Source of the DNA: Calothrix rhizosoleniae SC01
Lineage (GTDB): Bacteria; Cyanobacteriota; Cyanobacteriia; Cyanobacteriales; Nostocaceae
Direction of reading: 5' to 3'
Assembly: GCF_900185595.1 (NCBI RefSeq)
Contig: NZ_FYBH01000312.1
Span: 1-60,973 of the forward strand
Length of the DNA: 60,973 nucleotides
This document shows, one piece after another, positions 35,194 through 43,759 of this stretch (positions are counted from its first letter, which is position 1; each line of letters opens with the position of its first letter). Below the pieces are notes generated by a model. That model was not told the origin of the DNA and did not search any database. It saw only the letters and a program-made list of their open reading frames with translations. A program made the translations under genes and the position numbers.

Positions 35194-35865
35194 ATGTCAA
35201 ATCAAAATCCTGGGAATCCAAATAATCTCAAGAAATCTGCAAGTAAAGTGGCAGCTAGCTTACTTATATTAACAGGTTTTGTTTCTTTTGCTAGTCAAAC
35301 TGGTTTGACTGACCAATTAGCTAGCAACTTGGATCAATATCTCATGCCTGCTGCCCAAGCTAAGGATGTTGGAAACCACCATATAGCGATTGTGGATCGG
35401 CAGTTAAACCAAAAACTAGTTGCTAATTCCTTAATTATCAATGACAAAACAGCTTTTGTAGTAAATCAAGTAGGAGAAAAAACACCAGCTCCTAGTGGTT
35501 ACTACAAGCTTTCTGATGGCTCCATTCTCAAAGTCAAAGATGGTCAAATTACCAACTTAGCTAGCTTGCAGTCTGGTACGGAACAGAAAGTAAGTGCTAG
35601 ACCTAGATGGTTAGATATCAATTGGTCTCAGGATGCAAGACGAACCTTGAGATCTAACAATCATACGGATGAGCAGGTTACTAACTTAGCTAGCTTGCAG
35701 TCTGGTACAGAACAGAAAGTAAGTGCTAGACCTAGATGGTTAGATATCAATTGGTCTCAGGATGCAAGACGAACTTTGAGATCTCAAGACATGAATGCTG
35801 ACATTCAACAAGAAGTCGCAAAACTAAATGTTCGAGATACTTTAAACCGAATCATCGAAGCATAG
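35194..35865 (+). CDS. Putative RiPP precursor with two 36-residue core-like repeats
   Basis: The 223-residue product has a Sec-like N-terminus (KKSASKVAASLLILTGFVSF, with MPAAQA near residue 55 as a possible cleavage site), a middle leader-like region, then two repeats at 119-154 and 162-197. Each repeat carries QSGTEQKVSARPRWLDINWS followed by QDARRTLRS. The Trp-x-Asp and Trp-Ser-Gln triplets in a basic context resemble substrates of cyclophane-forming radical SAM enzymes. The repeats differ only by synonymous changes and one I/V, so they arose by recent duplication. A radical SAM/SPASM gene follows 240 bases downstream. A structural or adhesive secreted protein is the main alternative. Confidence 0.6.
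   Translation: MSNQNPGNPNNLKKSASKVAASLLILTGFVSFASQTGLTDQLASNLDQYLMPAAQAKDVGNHHIAIVDRQLNQKLVANSLIINDKTAFVVNQVGEKTPAPSGYYKLSDGSILKVKDGQITNLASLQSGTEQKVSARPRWLDINWSQDARRTLRSNNHTDEQVTNLASLQSGTEQKVSARPRWLDINWSQDARRTLRSQDMNADIQQEVAKLNVRDTLNRIIEA
35548..35655 (+). repeat. Precursor internal repeat, unit 1 (108 bp)
   Basis: Encodes residues 119-154 of the putative precursor; about 96 percent identical to unit 2. Confidence 0.9.
35677..35784 (+). repeat. Precursor internal repeat, unit 2 (108 bp)
   Basis: Encodes residues 162-197; separated from unit 1 by 21 bases (NNHTDEQ). Confidence 0.9.
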
Positions 35866-35877
35866 AGTCATAGGTCG

Positions 35878-35896
35878 GGTGGGCACACTGCCCACC
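35878..35896. repeat. GGTGGGCA palindrome, copy 1
   Basis: GGTGGGCACACTGCCCACC can form a 7-bp hairpin 13 bases after the precursor stop. Related palindromes occur at 36023-36039 and 37805-37821. Confidence 0.7.
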
Positions 35897-36022
35897 TAGC
35901 CTGAGTTTGGTATGTTCTATGAACTAATCACTGCAAGTTTTTTAAGTATTGGGTATTGACTCACATCTTGTACCACATGATTATTGCGAAAATAATCGCC
36001 TGTAACCCTGATTATCTCCTAG

Positions 36023-36039
36023 GGTGGGCAATGCCCACC
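36023..36039. repeat. GGTGGGCA palindrome, copy 2
   Basis: GGTGGGCAATGCCCACC, in the spacer between the precursor and the radical SAM gene; could attenuate read-through so that precursor is made in excess of enzyme. Confidence 0.7.
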
Positions 36040-36107
36040 TTACCCTTATTGAGAAGGTGCAAGATATGAGTTGAAAGTAAAACATCTGCTGGAGAGTGAG
36101 ATTTTCT

Positions 36108-37256
36108 ATGTATATTGTCATGAAGTTAAGCAAAATGTGCAATTTAAGATGTACATATTGTTATGAATATGATGAACTATCAAATAAAGAACGGATGCCA
36201 TTAGATGGCATAGAGTACTTTTTTAAAAGCTTATCTGAGTACGTACTCAGCCGTGGTAATTATTTCCCAATCCATCTTGTATTTCATGGTGGGGAAGCTC
36301 TACTTCTTCCTCATGAATATTTGCGAGCAGTTTGCAGCATTGCAGAAAAATATCTTGGTGCTAATGGTGTTAAATACGATATTTCTGTACAAAGTAATCT
36401 ATTTAAACTTTCCAATAAAACTCTGGACTTATTGGAAGAATTAAACCTCCATTTGGGTATTTCTCTTGATGTTTTCGGAGACCAAAGACTCGATATTGCT
36501 GGCAGAGTTTCCCAAGACAAGGTCTTAGATAACCTACAGCGTTTGTTAGACCGTGATGTAAACTTTGGTGCTATATCTGTTCTCCATGCTTTGAATGTAG
36601 ATAAAGCAGTAAAGACATTCCAGTTTTATCAAGAACTAGGTATTGGCTACCGCATTTTGCCAATTCACAGCAGTCATGAAACACCTCCAGAACGTATGAA
36701 GCATTTGCTTCTCAGTCACGAACAAACTATTGAGGCATTACAAAAGGTTGCCAAGGCTAAATTTAATTCTTCCTCACCGATTGAAATCCTACCACTAGAT
36801 GATTATTTTCAGGCAGCAGTTAGGTATCTGATAAATGGTGAAATAGGACTTTACAACCCCTTTGATTTTGAATGGGCGCTCATCGTTAATACTAATGGTG
36901 ATATATATCCTCATGGCGATGCCTATCAGCCTATTGGTTTAATGGGCAATATTTTTCGCCAGTCTATAAGTGAGATTTTAGTTTCTGAAGCTCACACCAA
37001 TGCTACTAAGGTTCGCATGGAAAGAGCCGAAACTTGTCGTCGTTGCAAATTTGATGGTAAATGCGTCCAGTTACCTATTGCGGAAGCTATTCCCAGCGAG
37101 CGTTTTTACGATGAAGCGGGTGTACTTCAATGCTCAATAGCTCAGCCGATGATTCAATTTATGGTTGATGAGATTCAACAATCGTCTGATGCTCAAGCTC
37201 TTCTAAATCTTTATCAGCATCCAGAGCAATCAATGCCACAGTTGCTTCCTCTTTAA
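36108..37256 (+). CDS. Radical SAM / SPASM peptide maturase (FxsB/XyeB-like)
   Basis: The 382-residue product has the radical SAM cluster motif CNLRCTYCYEYDE (Cys 11, 15, 18), HLVFHGGEALLL, then auxiliary cluster cysteines 310, 313, 319 and 342 (ETCRRCKFDGKC ... VLQC) of a shortened SPASM/Twitch domain. The CxxxCxxCYxY opening and HGGEALL are as in FxsB-type enzymes that crosslink aromatic side chains in RiPP precursors; which crosslink is made here is inference. The ATG at 36108 is preferred over GTG at 36096; GGAGAG lies upstream. It sits between the precursor and a small unknown gene. Confidence 0.85.
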   Translation: MYIVMKLSKMCNLRCTYCYEYDELSNKERMPLDGIEYFFKSLSEYVLSRGNYFPIHLVFHGGEALLLPHEYLRAVCSIAEKYLGANGVKYDISVQSNLFKLSNKTLDLLEELNLHLGISLDVFGDQRLDIAGRVSQDKVLDNLQRLLDRDVNFGAISVLHALNVDKAVKTFQFYQELGIGYRILPIHSSHETPPERMKHLLLSHEQTIEALQKVAKAKFNSSSPIEILPLDDYFQAAVRYLINGEIGLYNPFDFEWALIVNTNGDIYPHGDAYQPIGLMGNIFRQSISEILVSEAHTNATKVRMERAETCRRCKFDGKCVQLPIAEAIPSERFYDEAGVLQCSIAQPMIQFMVDEIQQSSDAQALLNLYQHPEQSMPQLLPL

Positions 37257-37297
37257 AAGGTCGGAAATTGTTTTAAAAATCAATAGTTTACATAATT

Positions 37298-37759
37298 ATG
37301 TCAATCAAGTTGTTAGAGTTCGTTGAAGAAGCATCTAAACCACCTTTTCTTTACCACGGTAGCCCGCACAAGTTAGATCTAATTGTACCAAATCAAGCTC
37401 GTGGTTTAGGAAACCAAGTAAATAATCGGCTTAATTCTGTTTATGCATCGGATGAGCGCAATTATGCTATTATGTTTGCTCTTAATATCTTTCCCAATCA
37501 CCAAGGAGAGCGCACTTGGTCAATATCTTGGACACCAGAATTGATGGAAGTGGTGATTACAAATGGCAAGCTTGACCTTACGACAGAAGGATACCTTTAT
37601 CGCTTACCTGCGGATACTTTTAGGCAAGTAGAGCATTTTCAATGGGTTTCAGATGTACCAGTGAAACCTTTAGAATGCCAAATTATCAGACCTAAAGACC
37701 ATCTCCATTGGATTAAATATAAGGCAGGGGGCAGGGGGCAGGGAGCAGGGAGCAGGTAA
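37298..37759 (+). CDS. Hypothetical protein with YHGS motif (weakly ART-like), RiPP cluster partner
   Basis: The 153-residue product reads PPFLYHGSPHKLDLIVPNQA, then LNSVYASDERNYAIMFAL and a beta-rich C-terminus. The YHGS ... VYAS ... A pattern recalls the first strands of ADP-ribosyltransferase-fold proteins, but no catalytic Glu motif is clear, so I only note the resemblance. It starts 41 bases after the maturase stop and is probably co-transcribed. The last 12 residues (AGGRGQGAGSR after KYK) are read from a GGGGGCAGGGAGCAGG intergenic repeat, so the native stop was probably just after YK. Confidence 0.6.
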   Translation: MSIKLLEFVEEASKPPFLYHGSPHKLDLIVPNQARGLGNQVNNRLNSVYASDERNYAIMFALNIFPNHQGERTWSISWTPELMEVVITNGKLDLTTEGYLYRLPADTFRQVEHFQWVSDVPVKPLECQIIRPKDHLHWIKYKAGGRGQGAGSR

Positions 37760-37804
37760 GCCACTGCATTGCGCTGGTTTCCCTCGTTGTAGCAAGAAGA
37801 GTAA

Positions 37805-37821
37805 GGTGGGCATTGCCCACC
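37805..37821. repeat. GGTGGGCA palindrome, copy 3
   Basis: GGTGGGCATTGCCCACC, 46 bases after the last RiPP-cluster gene. Confidence 0.7.
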
Positions 37822-37839
37822 CTACTGTTGCGTACTCCC

Positions 37840-37905
37840 TACTCCCTACCCTCACCAAAAGACTTTTATGCCTAACGGCACGCTCCGCGAACAGCAAGCC
37901 CTACT
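37840..37905. mobile_element. Right-half fragment of the 235-bp MITE
   Basis: CTCACCAAAAGACTTTTATG ... GCTCCGCGAACAGCAAGC matches the right ends of the elements at 16204-16438 and 43403-43650. The left half is absent. Confidence 0.7.
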
Positions 37906-38058
37906 TATTAATTCAATTCCTGACAAAAGCTTGCAGTGAACATTTATGAGATGGTAGCGTCATTCCAGTAATTCAGTTCCCATTGAAAAATATCAAGGTT
38001 TGATGCCAATGATTTTTCCATAGGAACTGATATCGGATTTGAACGGATGGTGCTGAAA

Positions 38059-40074
38059 ATGAAGCGATCGCTCAGTGTAATTACTATTTTCTCTACATTT
38101 GTCTCGTGCTTTGCACCCTATGCTGTAGTTGCTGCACCACCACGAAATCCTGATAAAACTGTCAATTGTGACATGTTAGTAGTAGGTGGTGGACTGTCCG
38201 GTGTAGCTACAGCATATGAAGGTTTATTAGCCGGACGCAGGGTCTGTTTAACGGAAATTACGGACTGGCTGGGGGGACAAATTTCTGCCCAAGGAACATC
38301 TGCATTGGATGAAAGACCAACCCAAAGGCGTAAACTATTTTACTCTCGCGGATATTTGGAATTACGGAAACGGATTCTGGAACAGTACAACCAACTCAAC
38401 CCCGGTAAATGTTGGGTGAGTGACTCTTGTTTTCTACCCGGCGATGGTCATAAAATCTTGGGCAGAATGCTTAAGAATGCAGCCAAGAAAGGTAAAGGCA
38501 AATTGCAATGGTTTCCCAACACGGTAATTAAAGAATTAGATATTAGTAGTGATGGGAAAATCATTAATAGTGCGATCGCTATTCAGCATCAACCAGCAAA
38601 AGGCGCGTCACCACTCAATACTTTACCCCTGTCCCAAACCATTGAAGACTCCTATAGCTATCAAAATTCTGACCAATTTAATAAAAAAATTATTCGTTTT
38701 GTTTCTCGTCAACAAAAGCAAAGGAATACCCCCAATTGGTATGTTGTAGATGCCAGCGAAACCGGTGAGATTATCGCCCTTGCAGACGTTCCCTATCGCC
38801 TAGGAATTGATGCTCGCTCCCACCTAGAACCTTCTTCCTCCAGTGCCAATAATGACCCCTATTGCACCCAAGGATTTACCTATACTTTTGCAATGGAAGC
38901 GACTAAAGATGCTCAAAAGCAGCAAATGCCTCCATTTTATATGCAGTACTCTCCATACTTCAGCTACGAATTGGAGCGGCTAGCAAGTTTCCCCCTAGTA
39001 TTTACCTACCGCCGTATTTGGAGTCCCCAACAAGGAGAACCAATGAAATTCCGTGGGATTAATTTTACCGCTCCCACACCAGGGGATATCTCCATGCAAA
39101 ACTGGACTTGGGGTAATGACTACCGTCCAGGAACATCCCAAGATAATTTAGTTTATACCCGGCAACAGCTAGAATCTAGCGGACAATTACAACCAGGGGG
39201 ATGGATTGGCGGACTGCGGACAGAAAGTTTACGCAAAGCAGAAGAGTTATCCCGTTCTTACTTTTACTGGTTAGTAGCTGGTACCACTGACTCCCAATTA
39301 GGGGAAGGAGTGAAAAAACCCCATCCTAATCACCGCTTTCTTTCTGGTTTAAATTCTCCCATGGGAACAGTACACGGCTTGTCTAAATATCCTTATATGC
39401 GGGAAGGAAGACGGATTATTGGTCGTCCTAGCTGGGGACAACCTCAAGGCTTTACAATTTGGGAAATTGATATTTCACGACGCAACTATCAGGACAATTA
39501 TTACCGCGAAACACTTATACCGAAAATGTTTCGCAGATTACAAGTGGCTCTAGCTGGCTTGGAAGCTACCTCTATCATTTCTGGGGAAAAGCGTTTAGAA
39601 GATACAGGTAGGCGTACTCGCTCTACTGTTTATGCTGATGCTGTAGGTATAGGTCATTACGCCATTGATTTCCATCCTTGTATGGTTAAAAGTCCTCCAG
39701 AAGCTCCGGGAAATCAGGAGCGTCCCAATGAAAGGCGGGGAGCAGGACAAGCTTACCCCTTCCAAATTGCCCTCAGAGCAATGATTCCCCAGAAAATAGA
39801 TAATTTATTGGTAGGTGGTAAAAGTATTGCTACTAGCCACATTGCAGCTGCGGCTTATCGGGTACATTCCTTTGAATGGTCTGCTGGTGCAGCAGCCGGA
39901 ACCACAGCGGCTTTTGCTTTGAAGAATAATGTGGCTCCTTATCAGTTGGTAGATGAATTACCCAGAATAGAACCCCAGCTTTTAGCATTGCAACGTCTGC
40001 TGAATCAAAATAACAATCCCACCGCATTCCCTGATACCTCGATTTTCAACGATAACTGGGATGATTGGAAGTAG
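38059..40074 (+). CDS. Secreted FAD-dependent oxidoreductase
   Basis: A signal peptide (MKRSLSVITIFSTFVSCFAP, cleavage near VVAA) precedes a FAD_oxidored-type protein: CDMLVVGGGLSGVATAYEGL for the dinucleotide fold, GRRVCLTEITDWLGGQ, VVDASETGEIIALADVPYRL and LLVGGKSIATSHIAAAAYRV at the end. The 671-residue length fits the cyanobacterial members. Substrate unknown. The ATG four codons upstream (38047) is an alternative start. A perfect terminator hairpin lies 270 bases downstream. Confidence 0.85.
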   Translation: MKRSLSVITIFSTFVSCFAPYAVVAAPPRNPDKTVNCDMLVVGGGLSGVATAYEGLLAGRRVCLTEITDWLGGQISAQGTSALDERPTQRRKLFYSRGYLELRKRILEQYNQLNPGKCWVSDSCFLPGDGHKILGRMLKNAAKKGKGKLQWFPNTVIKELDISSDGKIINSAIAIQHQPAKGASPLNTLPLSQTIEDSYSYQNSDQFNKKIIRFVSRQQKQRNTPNWYVVDASETGEIIALADVPYRLGIDARSHLEPSSSSANNDPYCTQGFTYTFAMEATKDAQKQQMPPFYMQYSPYFSYELERLASFPLVFTYRRIWSPQQGEPMKFRGINFTAPTPGDISMQNWTWGNDYRPGTSQDNLVYTRQQLESSGQLQPGGWIGGLRTESLRKAEELSRSYFYWLVAGTTDSQLGEGVKKPHPNHRFLSGLNSPMGTVHGLSKYPYMREGRRIIGRPSWGQPQGFTIWEIDISRRNYQDNYYRETLIPKMFRRLQVALAGLEATSIISGEKRLEDTGRRTRSTVYADAVGIGHYAIDFHPCMVKSPPEAPGNQERPNERRGAGQAYPFQIALRAMIPQKIDNLLVGGKSIATSHIAAAAYRVHSFEWSAGAAAGTTAAFALKNNVAPYQLVDELPRIEPQLLALQRLLNQNNNPTAFPDTSIFNDNWDDWK

Positions 40075-40108
40075 GATATAACCCCCTCTACTCCCTAGCT
40101 AGAAAATA

Positions 40109-40141
40109 GGGAGTGGGGAGTGGGGAGTGGGGAGTGGGGAA
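40109..40141. repeat. AGTGGGG tandem repeat
   Basis: Four to five AGTGGGG units follow the oxidoreductase gene; a CAGTCCC-type repeat (40188-40213, minus strand) lies further on in the same spacer. Confidence 0.7.
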
Positions 40142-40346
40142 AGAGGTGTTTATGACGCTTCCCGTCAAGCTGCGCTGACATCCTTGATGGTGAAATTTTT
40201 TTTCATCGGGACTACGTTGCGAAGTACTTTGAAGGTAGGGAATGCCATAATATTCTCAAACAAATAAATTAATAAGTATGACTTTATACTATTTAAATTT
40301 CTTATAAAAGTTATACTATCCTATAGGTTCTACCTGGGAATTACTG

Positions 40347-40372
40347 AGAAGTGGCGAAGCCACTTCTTTTTC
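40347..40372 (+). terminator. Intrinsic terminator upstream of the carotenoid oxygenase gene
   Basis: AGAAGTGGC pairs with GCCACTTCT around a GAA loop and is followed by TTTTTCT. Because it is 270 bases after the oxidoreductase stop and 145 before the next start, it could also act as a leader attenuator. Confidence 0.75.
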
Positions 40373-40515
40373 TGGTGATGAAGCGCTATTCCAACTGAAG
40401 TGAAAGAATTGAAGAAGTTGGAGTTATAATTTTTATGCAAAACATCCACTAGTCAAATATCAGTATCAGCTTCACATTGCCAATTCTTCAGGATCAACAA
40501 CCTTTACCCAACAGA

Positions 40516-41931
40516 ATGTCAAATAAAAAAGCTTGGGCTAATGCGATCGCTCAACCAGCAACAGAATTTCCTCTCACTCCCCTATCAGTAATCTATGGTA
40601 AAATTCCCGCAGGTTTGCGAGGTAGTTTATACCGCAATAGTCCAGGAAGGCTGGAGAGGGGCGGTATAAAGGTGGGGCACTGGTTTGATGGAGATGGTGC
40701 TATTTTAGCGGTAAATTTTACCGATGATGGTGCAACGGGAGTTTATCGTTATGTGCAAACTGCTGGTTATCAAGCAGAGACAGCCAAAGGTAAACTAATC
40801 TATGGCAATTATGGTATGACTGCCCGTGGAGCATTTTGGAATAGATGGTTGAAACCAGTTAAGAATGCTGCCAATACCTCTGTATTAGCTTTACCCGACA
40901 AACTTTTAGCCTTGTGGGAAGGTGGTAAACCTCATGCTCTTGATTTGCAAACCTTATCAACTTGGGGTTTAGATGATTTAGAGGGATTAAGCAAAGGTCA
41001 AGCTTATTCGGCTCATCCGAAAATTGATGAGCAAACGGGTGATATTTTTAACTTTGGAATTTCCATCGGCAAAAACCCCCAGGTGAATATTTATCGGAGC
41101 GATGCAACTGGCAAAATTGTGCAAACAGGAGCATTCCCCTTGACAAATGTGCCATTAATCCATGATTTTGTCTTAGCTGGGCAATATTTAGTATTTTTTA
41201 TCCCCCCAGTGGAATTGAATATCCTCCCTGTAATATTGGGATTTTCTTGCTACTGTGATTCTCTGAAATGGAAACCCCAGTTGGGAACGCAGATTGTCGT
41301 AATTGACAGAGAAACTTTGTCTGTGGTGAGTCGTAGCCAAGCAGAACCTTGGTTTCAATGGCATTTTGCCAATGGTTATGTGGATGAGGGCGGTACATTA
41401 GTTGTAGACATGGCTCGGTATGAAGATTTGCAAACCAATCAATTTCTCAAAGAAGTACCCACAGGTGTAACCCACACTCCTGCCAAGAGTAATTTATCAA
41501 GGGTACAGTTAAATCCCCAAACTGGTAGATTCATGGGGATAGAGACAATTTTAGATAGAAATTGTGATTTTCCCAGCGTACCACCCCAGAATGTTGGGCA
41601 AAATTCTCGACATACCTATTTATCCATATCTCGCCCAGGAACGGATATTAGTCAAGAAATATTAAATGCGATCGCTTGCTTTGACCATGAAAATGGTACC
41701 CTCATGGAAACAGACTTAGGAGAAAATCTTTATCCTTCGGAACCAATTTACGTCCGAGATGCTCATAATCATCAGCAAGGTTGGATTCTCACTGTTGTTT
41801 ATGATGGTAATACCCATTGCAGTCAGGTTTGGGTATTTGATAGTCAGGGATTAGATCAAGAACCCATTTGCAAATTAACCTTACCAGAGGTAATTCCTCA
41901 CAGTTTCCACGGTACTTGGAAAGCAGCATGA
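40516..41931 (+). CDS. Carotenoid oxygenase (cleavage dioxygenase) family protein
   Basis: The enzyme cleaves a carotenoid or apocarotenoid double bond using non-haem iron held by four histidines. Candidate ligands are in YSAHPKID, VPLIHDFVLAG, WFQWHFANG and PHSFHGTW. The N-terminal RGSLYRNSPGRLERGG and HWFDGDGAI motifs are typical. The ATG at 40516 gives the expected 471-residue protein; TTG at 40477 would add 13 residues. The product class (apocarotenal or retinal) cannot be read from sequence alone. Confidence 0.9.
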   Translation: MSNKKAWANAIAQPATEFPLTPLSVIYGKIPAGLRGSLYRNSPGRLERGGIKVGHWFDGDGAILAVNFTDDGATGVYRYVQTAGYQAETAKGKLIYGNYGMTARGAFWNRWLKPVKNAANTSVLALPDKLLALWEGGKPHALDLQTLSTWGLDDLEGLSKGQAYSAHPKIDEQTGDIFNFGISIGKNPQVNIYRSDATGKIVQTGAFPLTNVPLIHDFVLAGQYLVFFIPPVELNILPVILGFSCYCDSLKWKPQLGTQIVVIDRETLSVVSRSQAEPWFQWHFANGYVDEGGTLVVDMARYEDLQTNQFLKEVPTGVTHTPAKSNLSRVQLNPQTGRFMGIETILDRNCDFPSVPPQNVGQNSRHTYLSISRPGTDISQEILNAIACFDHENGTLMETDLGENLYPSEPIYVRDAHNHQQGWILTVVYDGNTHCSQVWVFDSQGLDQEPICKLTLPEVIPHSFHGTWKAA

Positions 41932-41970
41932 CCAGAAGAAGCAGGGGGAGTGTGGGGAGTGTGGGAAGTG

Positions 41971-42019
41971 GGAGAGTGAGAGAGTGAGAGAGTGAGAGAG
42001 TGAGAGAGTGAGAGAGTGA
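41971..42019. repeat. GAGAGAGT tandem repeat (about six units)
   Basis: Perfect 8-bp units. Together with the pyrimidine tract that follows it makes an unusual purine/pyrimidine-skewed spacer. Confidence 0.9.
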
Positions 42020-42051
42020 TGGTTGATGGTTGGGAGTTAAGATTTTTTATC

Positions 42052-42158
42052 TTTCACTCCTTCCCTCTTTCCCTCCTTCCCTCCTTCCCTCCTTCCCTCT
42101 TTCCCTCGTCTCCCCTACTCCCTACTCCCTACTCCCTACTCCCTACTCCCTACTCCCT
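42052..42158. repeat. Polypyrimidine tract (CTTCCCT and CTACTCC tandem units)
   Basis: About 105 bases almost without purines on the plus strand: TTCCCTCC-type units, then six ACTCCCT units. Such tracts are prone to slippage and unusual DNA structure. Confidence 0.85.
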
Positions 42159-42173
42159 TGCCTTAAAACTTAA

Positions 42174-42203
42174 TTGGCACTCCTTTTCCCAATAGAGTGC
42201 CAA
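42174..42203 (-). terminator. Terminator hairpin of rpaA
   Basis: TTGGCACTC pairs with GAGTGCCAA around a 12-base loop, 35 bases after the rpaA stop; moderately T-rich sequence follows on the minus strand. Confidence 0.6.
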
Positions 42204-42237
42204 TCATGAAGCGAATTCTCGATCTGAAGCCTGACTT

Positions 42238-42981
42238 TTAACTAACCACTGATGTTGAAGCGTCCTCATTTGATGGAGGAGTACTGGGTAATTCTAAACA
42301 ATAACCTGCACCATATACTGTCTTGATGTAACGAGGATGGCGGGGATCTGGTTCTAGTTTAGTTCTCAAATGACGAATATGAACCCTAATGGTTTCAATA
42401 TCATCATCGGGATCGTATCCCCAAACTTCTCGCAAAATTTCACTCGGTGACACGGTTTGACCATGACGTTGCAGCAAACAATGGAGTAACTCAAACTCTA
42501 AGTGGGTCAATTTCACGGTTTCATTGAACCATATTGCCTCAAATCTTTCTGGAACTAAGGTTAAAGAACCATAATTGAGAATTTCACTGTGTTTTGCTGC
42601 TTGTGGAATGCGATCAGTACGCCGCAACAACGCCCGCACCCTTGCCAGCATCTCTTCCACTTCAAAAGGCTTGGTCAGATAATCATCCGCCCCAGCGTTA
42701 AAGCCTTCTACCTTATCTTGAGTTTGGCTTAATGCCGTTAACATCAATACAGGAATTTCCGCAGTTCGTTCATCCCGGCGCAAACGCTGACAAATTGTAA
42801 ATCCATCTACTCTAGGCAACATCAGATCAAGCATGATTAGATCTGGCTGTAGCTGGAGGGCTAAAGCCTGACCTTTGATACCGTCTTCTGCTTGACTGAC
42901 ATCATAGCCAGCCATTTCTAAATTTACGGCTACCAGTTCTGAAATTGCAGGGTCATCGTCTATAACAAGAATCCTCGGCAT
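42238..42981 (-). CDS. rpaA: Response regulator RpaA (OmpR/PhoB family)
   Basis: RpaA is the master output regulator of the cyanobacterial clock and of phycobilisome association. The 247-residue product has a receiver domain ([20 protein letters not shown]; phosphoacceptor Asp in [14 protein letters not shown]; Lys in [13 protein letters not shown]) and a winged-helix output domain ([40 protein letters not shown]). The sequence is very close to RpaA of model cyanobacteria as I remember it, and clearly not RpaB. It is a single gene. Confidence 0.93.
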   Translation of the reverse strand: MPRILVIDDDPAISELVAVNLEMAGYDVSQAEDGIKGQALALQLQPDLIMLDLMLPRVDGFTICQRLRRDERTAEIPVLMLTALSQTQDKVEGFNAGADDYLTKPFEVEEMLARVRALLRRTDRIPQAAKHSEILNYGSLTLVPERFEAIWFNETVKLTHLEFELLHCLLQRHGQTVSPSEILREVWGYDPDDDIETIRVHIRHLRTKLEPDPRHPRYIKTVYGAGYCLELPSTPPSNEDASTSVVS

Positions 42982-43402
42982 TATTAAAAAAATATTACTA
43001 CTTATTAAGGATCAATAAGAACCTTTGACATAATACAAAGATTACTTTATTTATTATAAAAAATATGTGAAATACAATCTAAATTGTAAACTAAAACATG
43101 AACAAAAAGTAAGGTTCATCGTACTCAATCTTGATTAGGTATAAGGTTTACAAAAAAATCCGATTAATTTGACGCACTAAGGTAATTCTGTTTGTTCTGA
43201 CTACATTTTGGACAATTTGTCAAATAAAAATAGTTAAGGGTAAACAACTCCTCTCTTAAACAAACATTAAGGATAGGCTAATCTTAGGTTATTAATTTTT
43301 GTTGCCAAATTGCCATCCGGAAAAAGCTAATTTGCAGTCAGTAAGAGGCAAGGGAGTAGGGAGCAGGGAGCAGGGAGCAGGGGAGAAACCCCATACATTA
43401 AT

Positions 43403-43650
43403 GTAGGGTCTGCTGAATAACTGAAAAATATTGATTTATCAATATTTTGAGGCTGTTTTATTGGGGAGGGGGTGCAAGGAAATTAGGATTTTAGGTTTAA
43501 AATCCTTGCATCTGTTATTTATTCTGGCAAAAAGAATAGAAATAAGGAGGCACCGAACTACTCCCCAATCCCTACTCCCTACTCCCTACTCCCTACCTCC
43601 ACCAAAAGACTTTTATGCCTAACGGCACGCTCCGCGAACAGCAAGCCCTA
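43403..43650. mobile_element. MITE-like element, about 248 bp, copy 2
   Basis: Ends GTAGGGTCTGCTG and CAGCAAGCCCTA; body about 90 percent like the 16.2-kb copy except for the number of CCCTACT units. The remaining spacer 42982-43759 (rpaA promoter side and the 3' side of the metallopeptidase gene) holds GGGAGCAGG repeats at 43358-43383 and no gene. Confidence 0.75.
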
Positions 43651-43759
43651 ATGTAGAGAACAGCGCGCAGAAAGGGGGTCTCCCCCATGAGCGATTGCGG
43701 AGGGCTTGAAATCAGGAATTATTGAGAAAGAGTGCTTATGCATAGCGGCACAATTATTT

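Noticed and set aside
42982-43330. HLR1-type or other binding sites upstream of rpaA
   Set aside because: Several AT-rich near matches exist, but none has both half-sites at the correct spacing.
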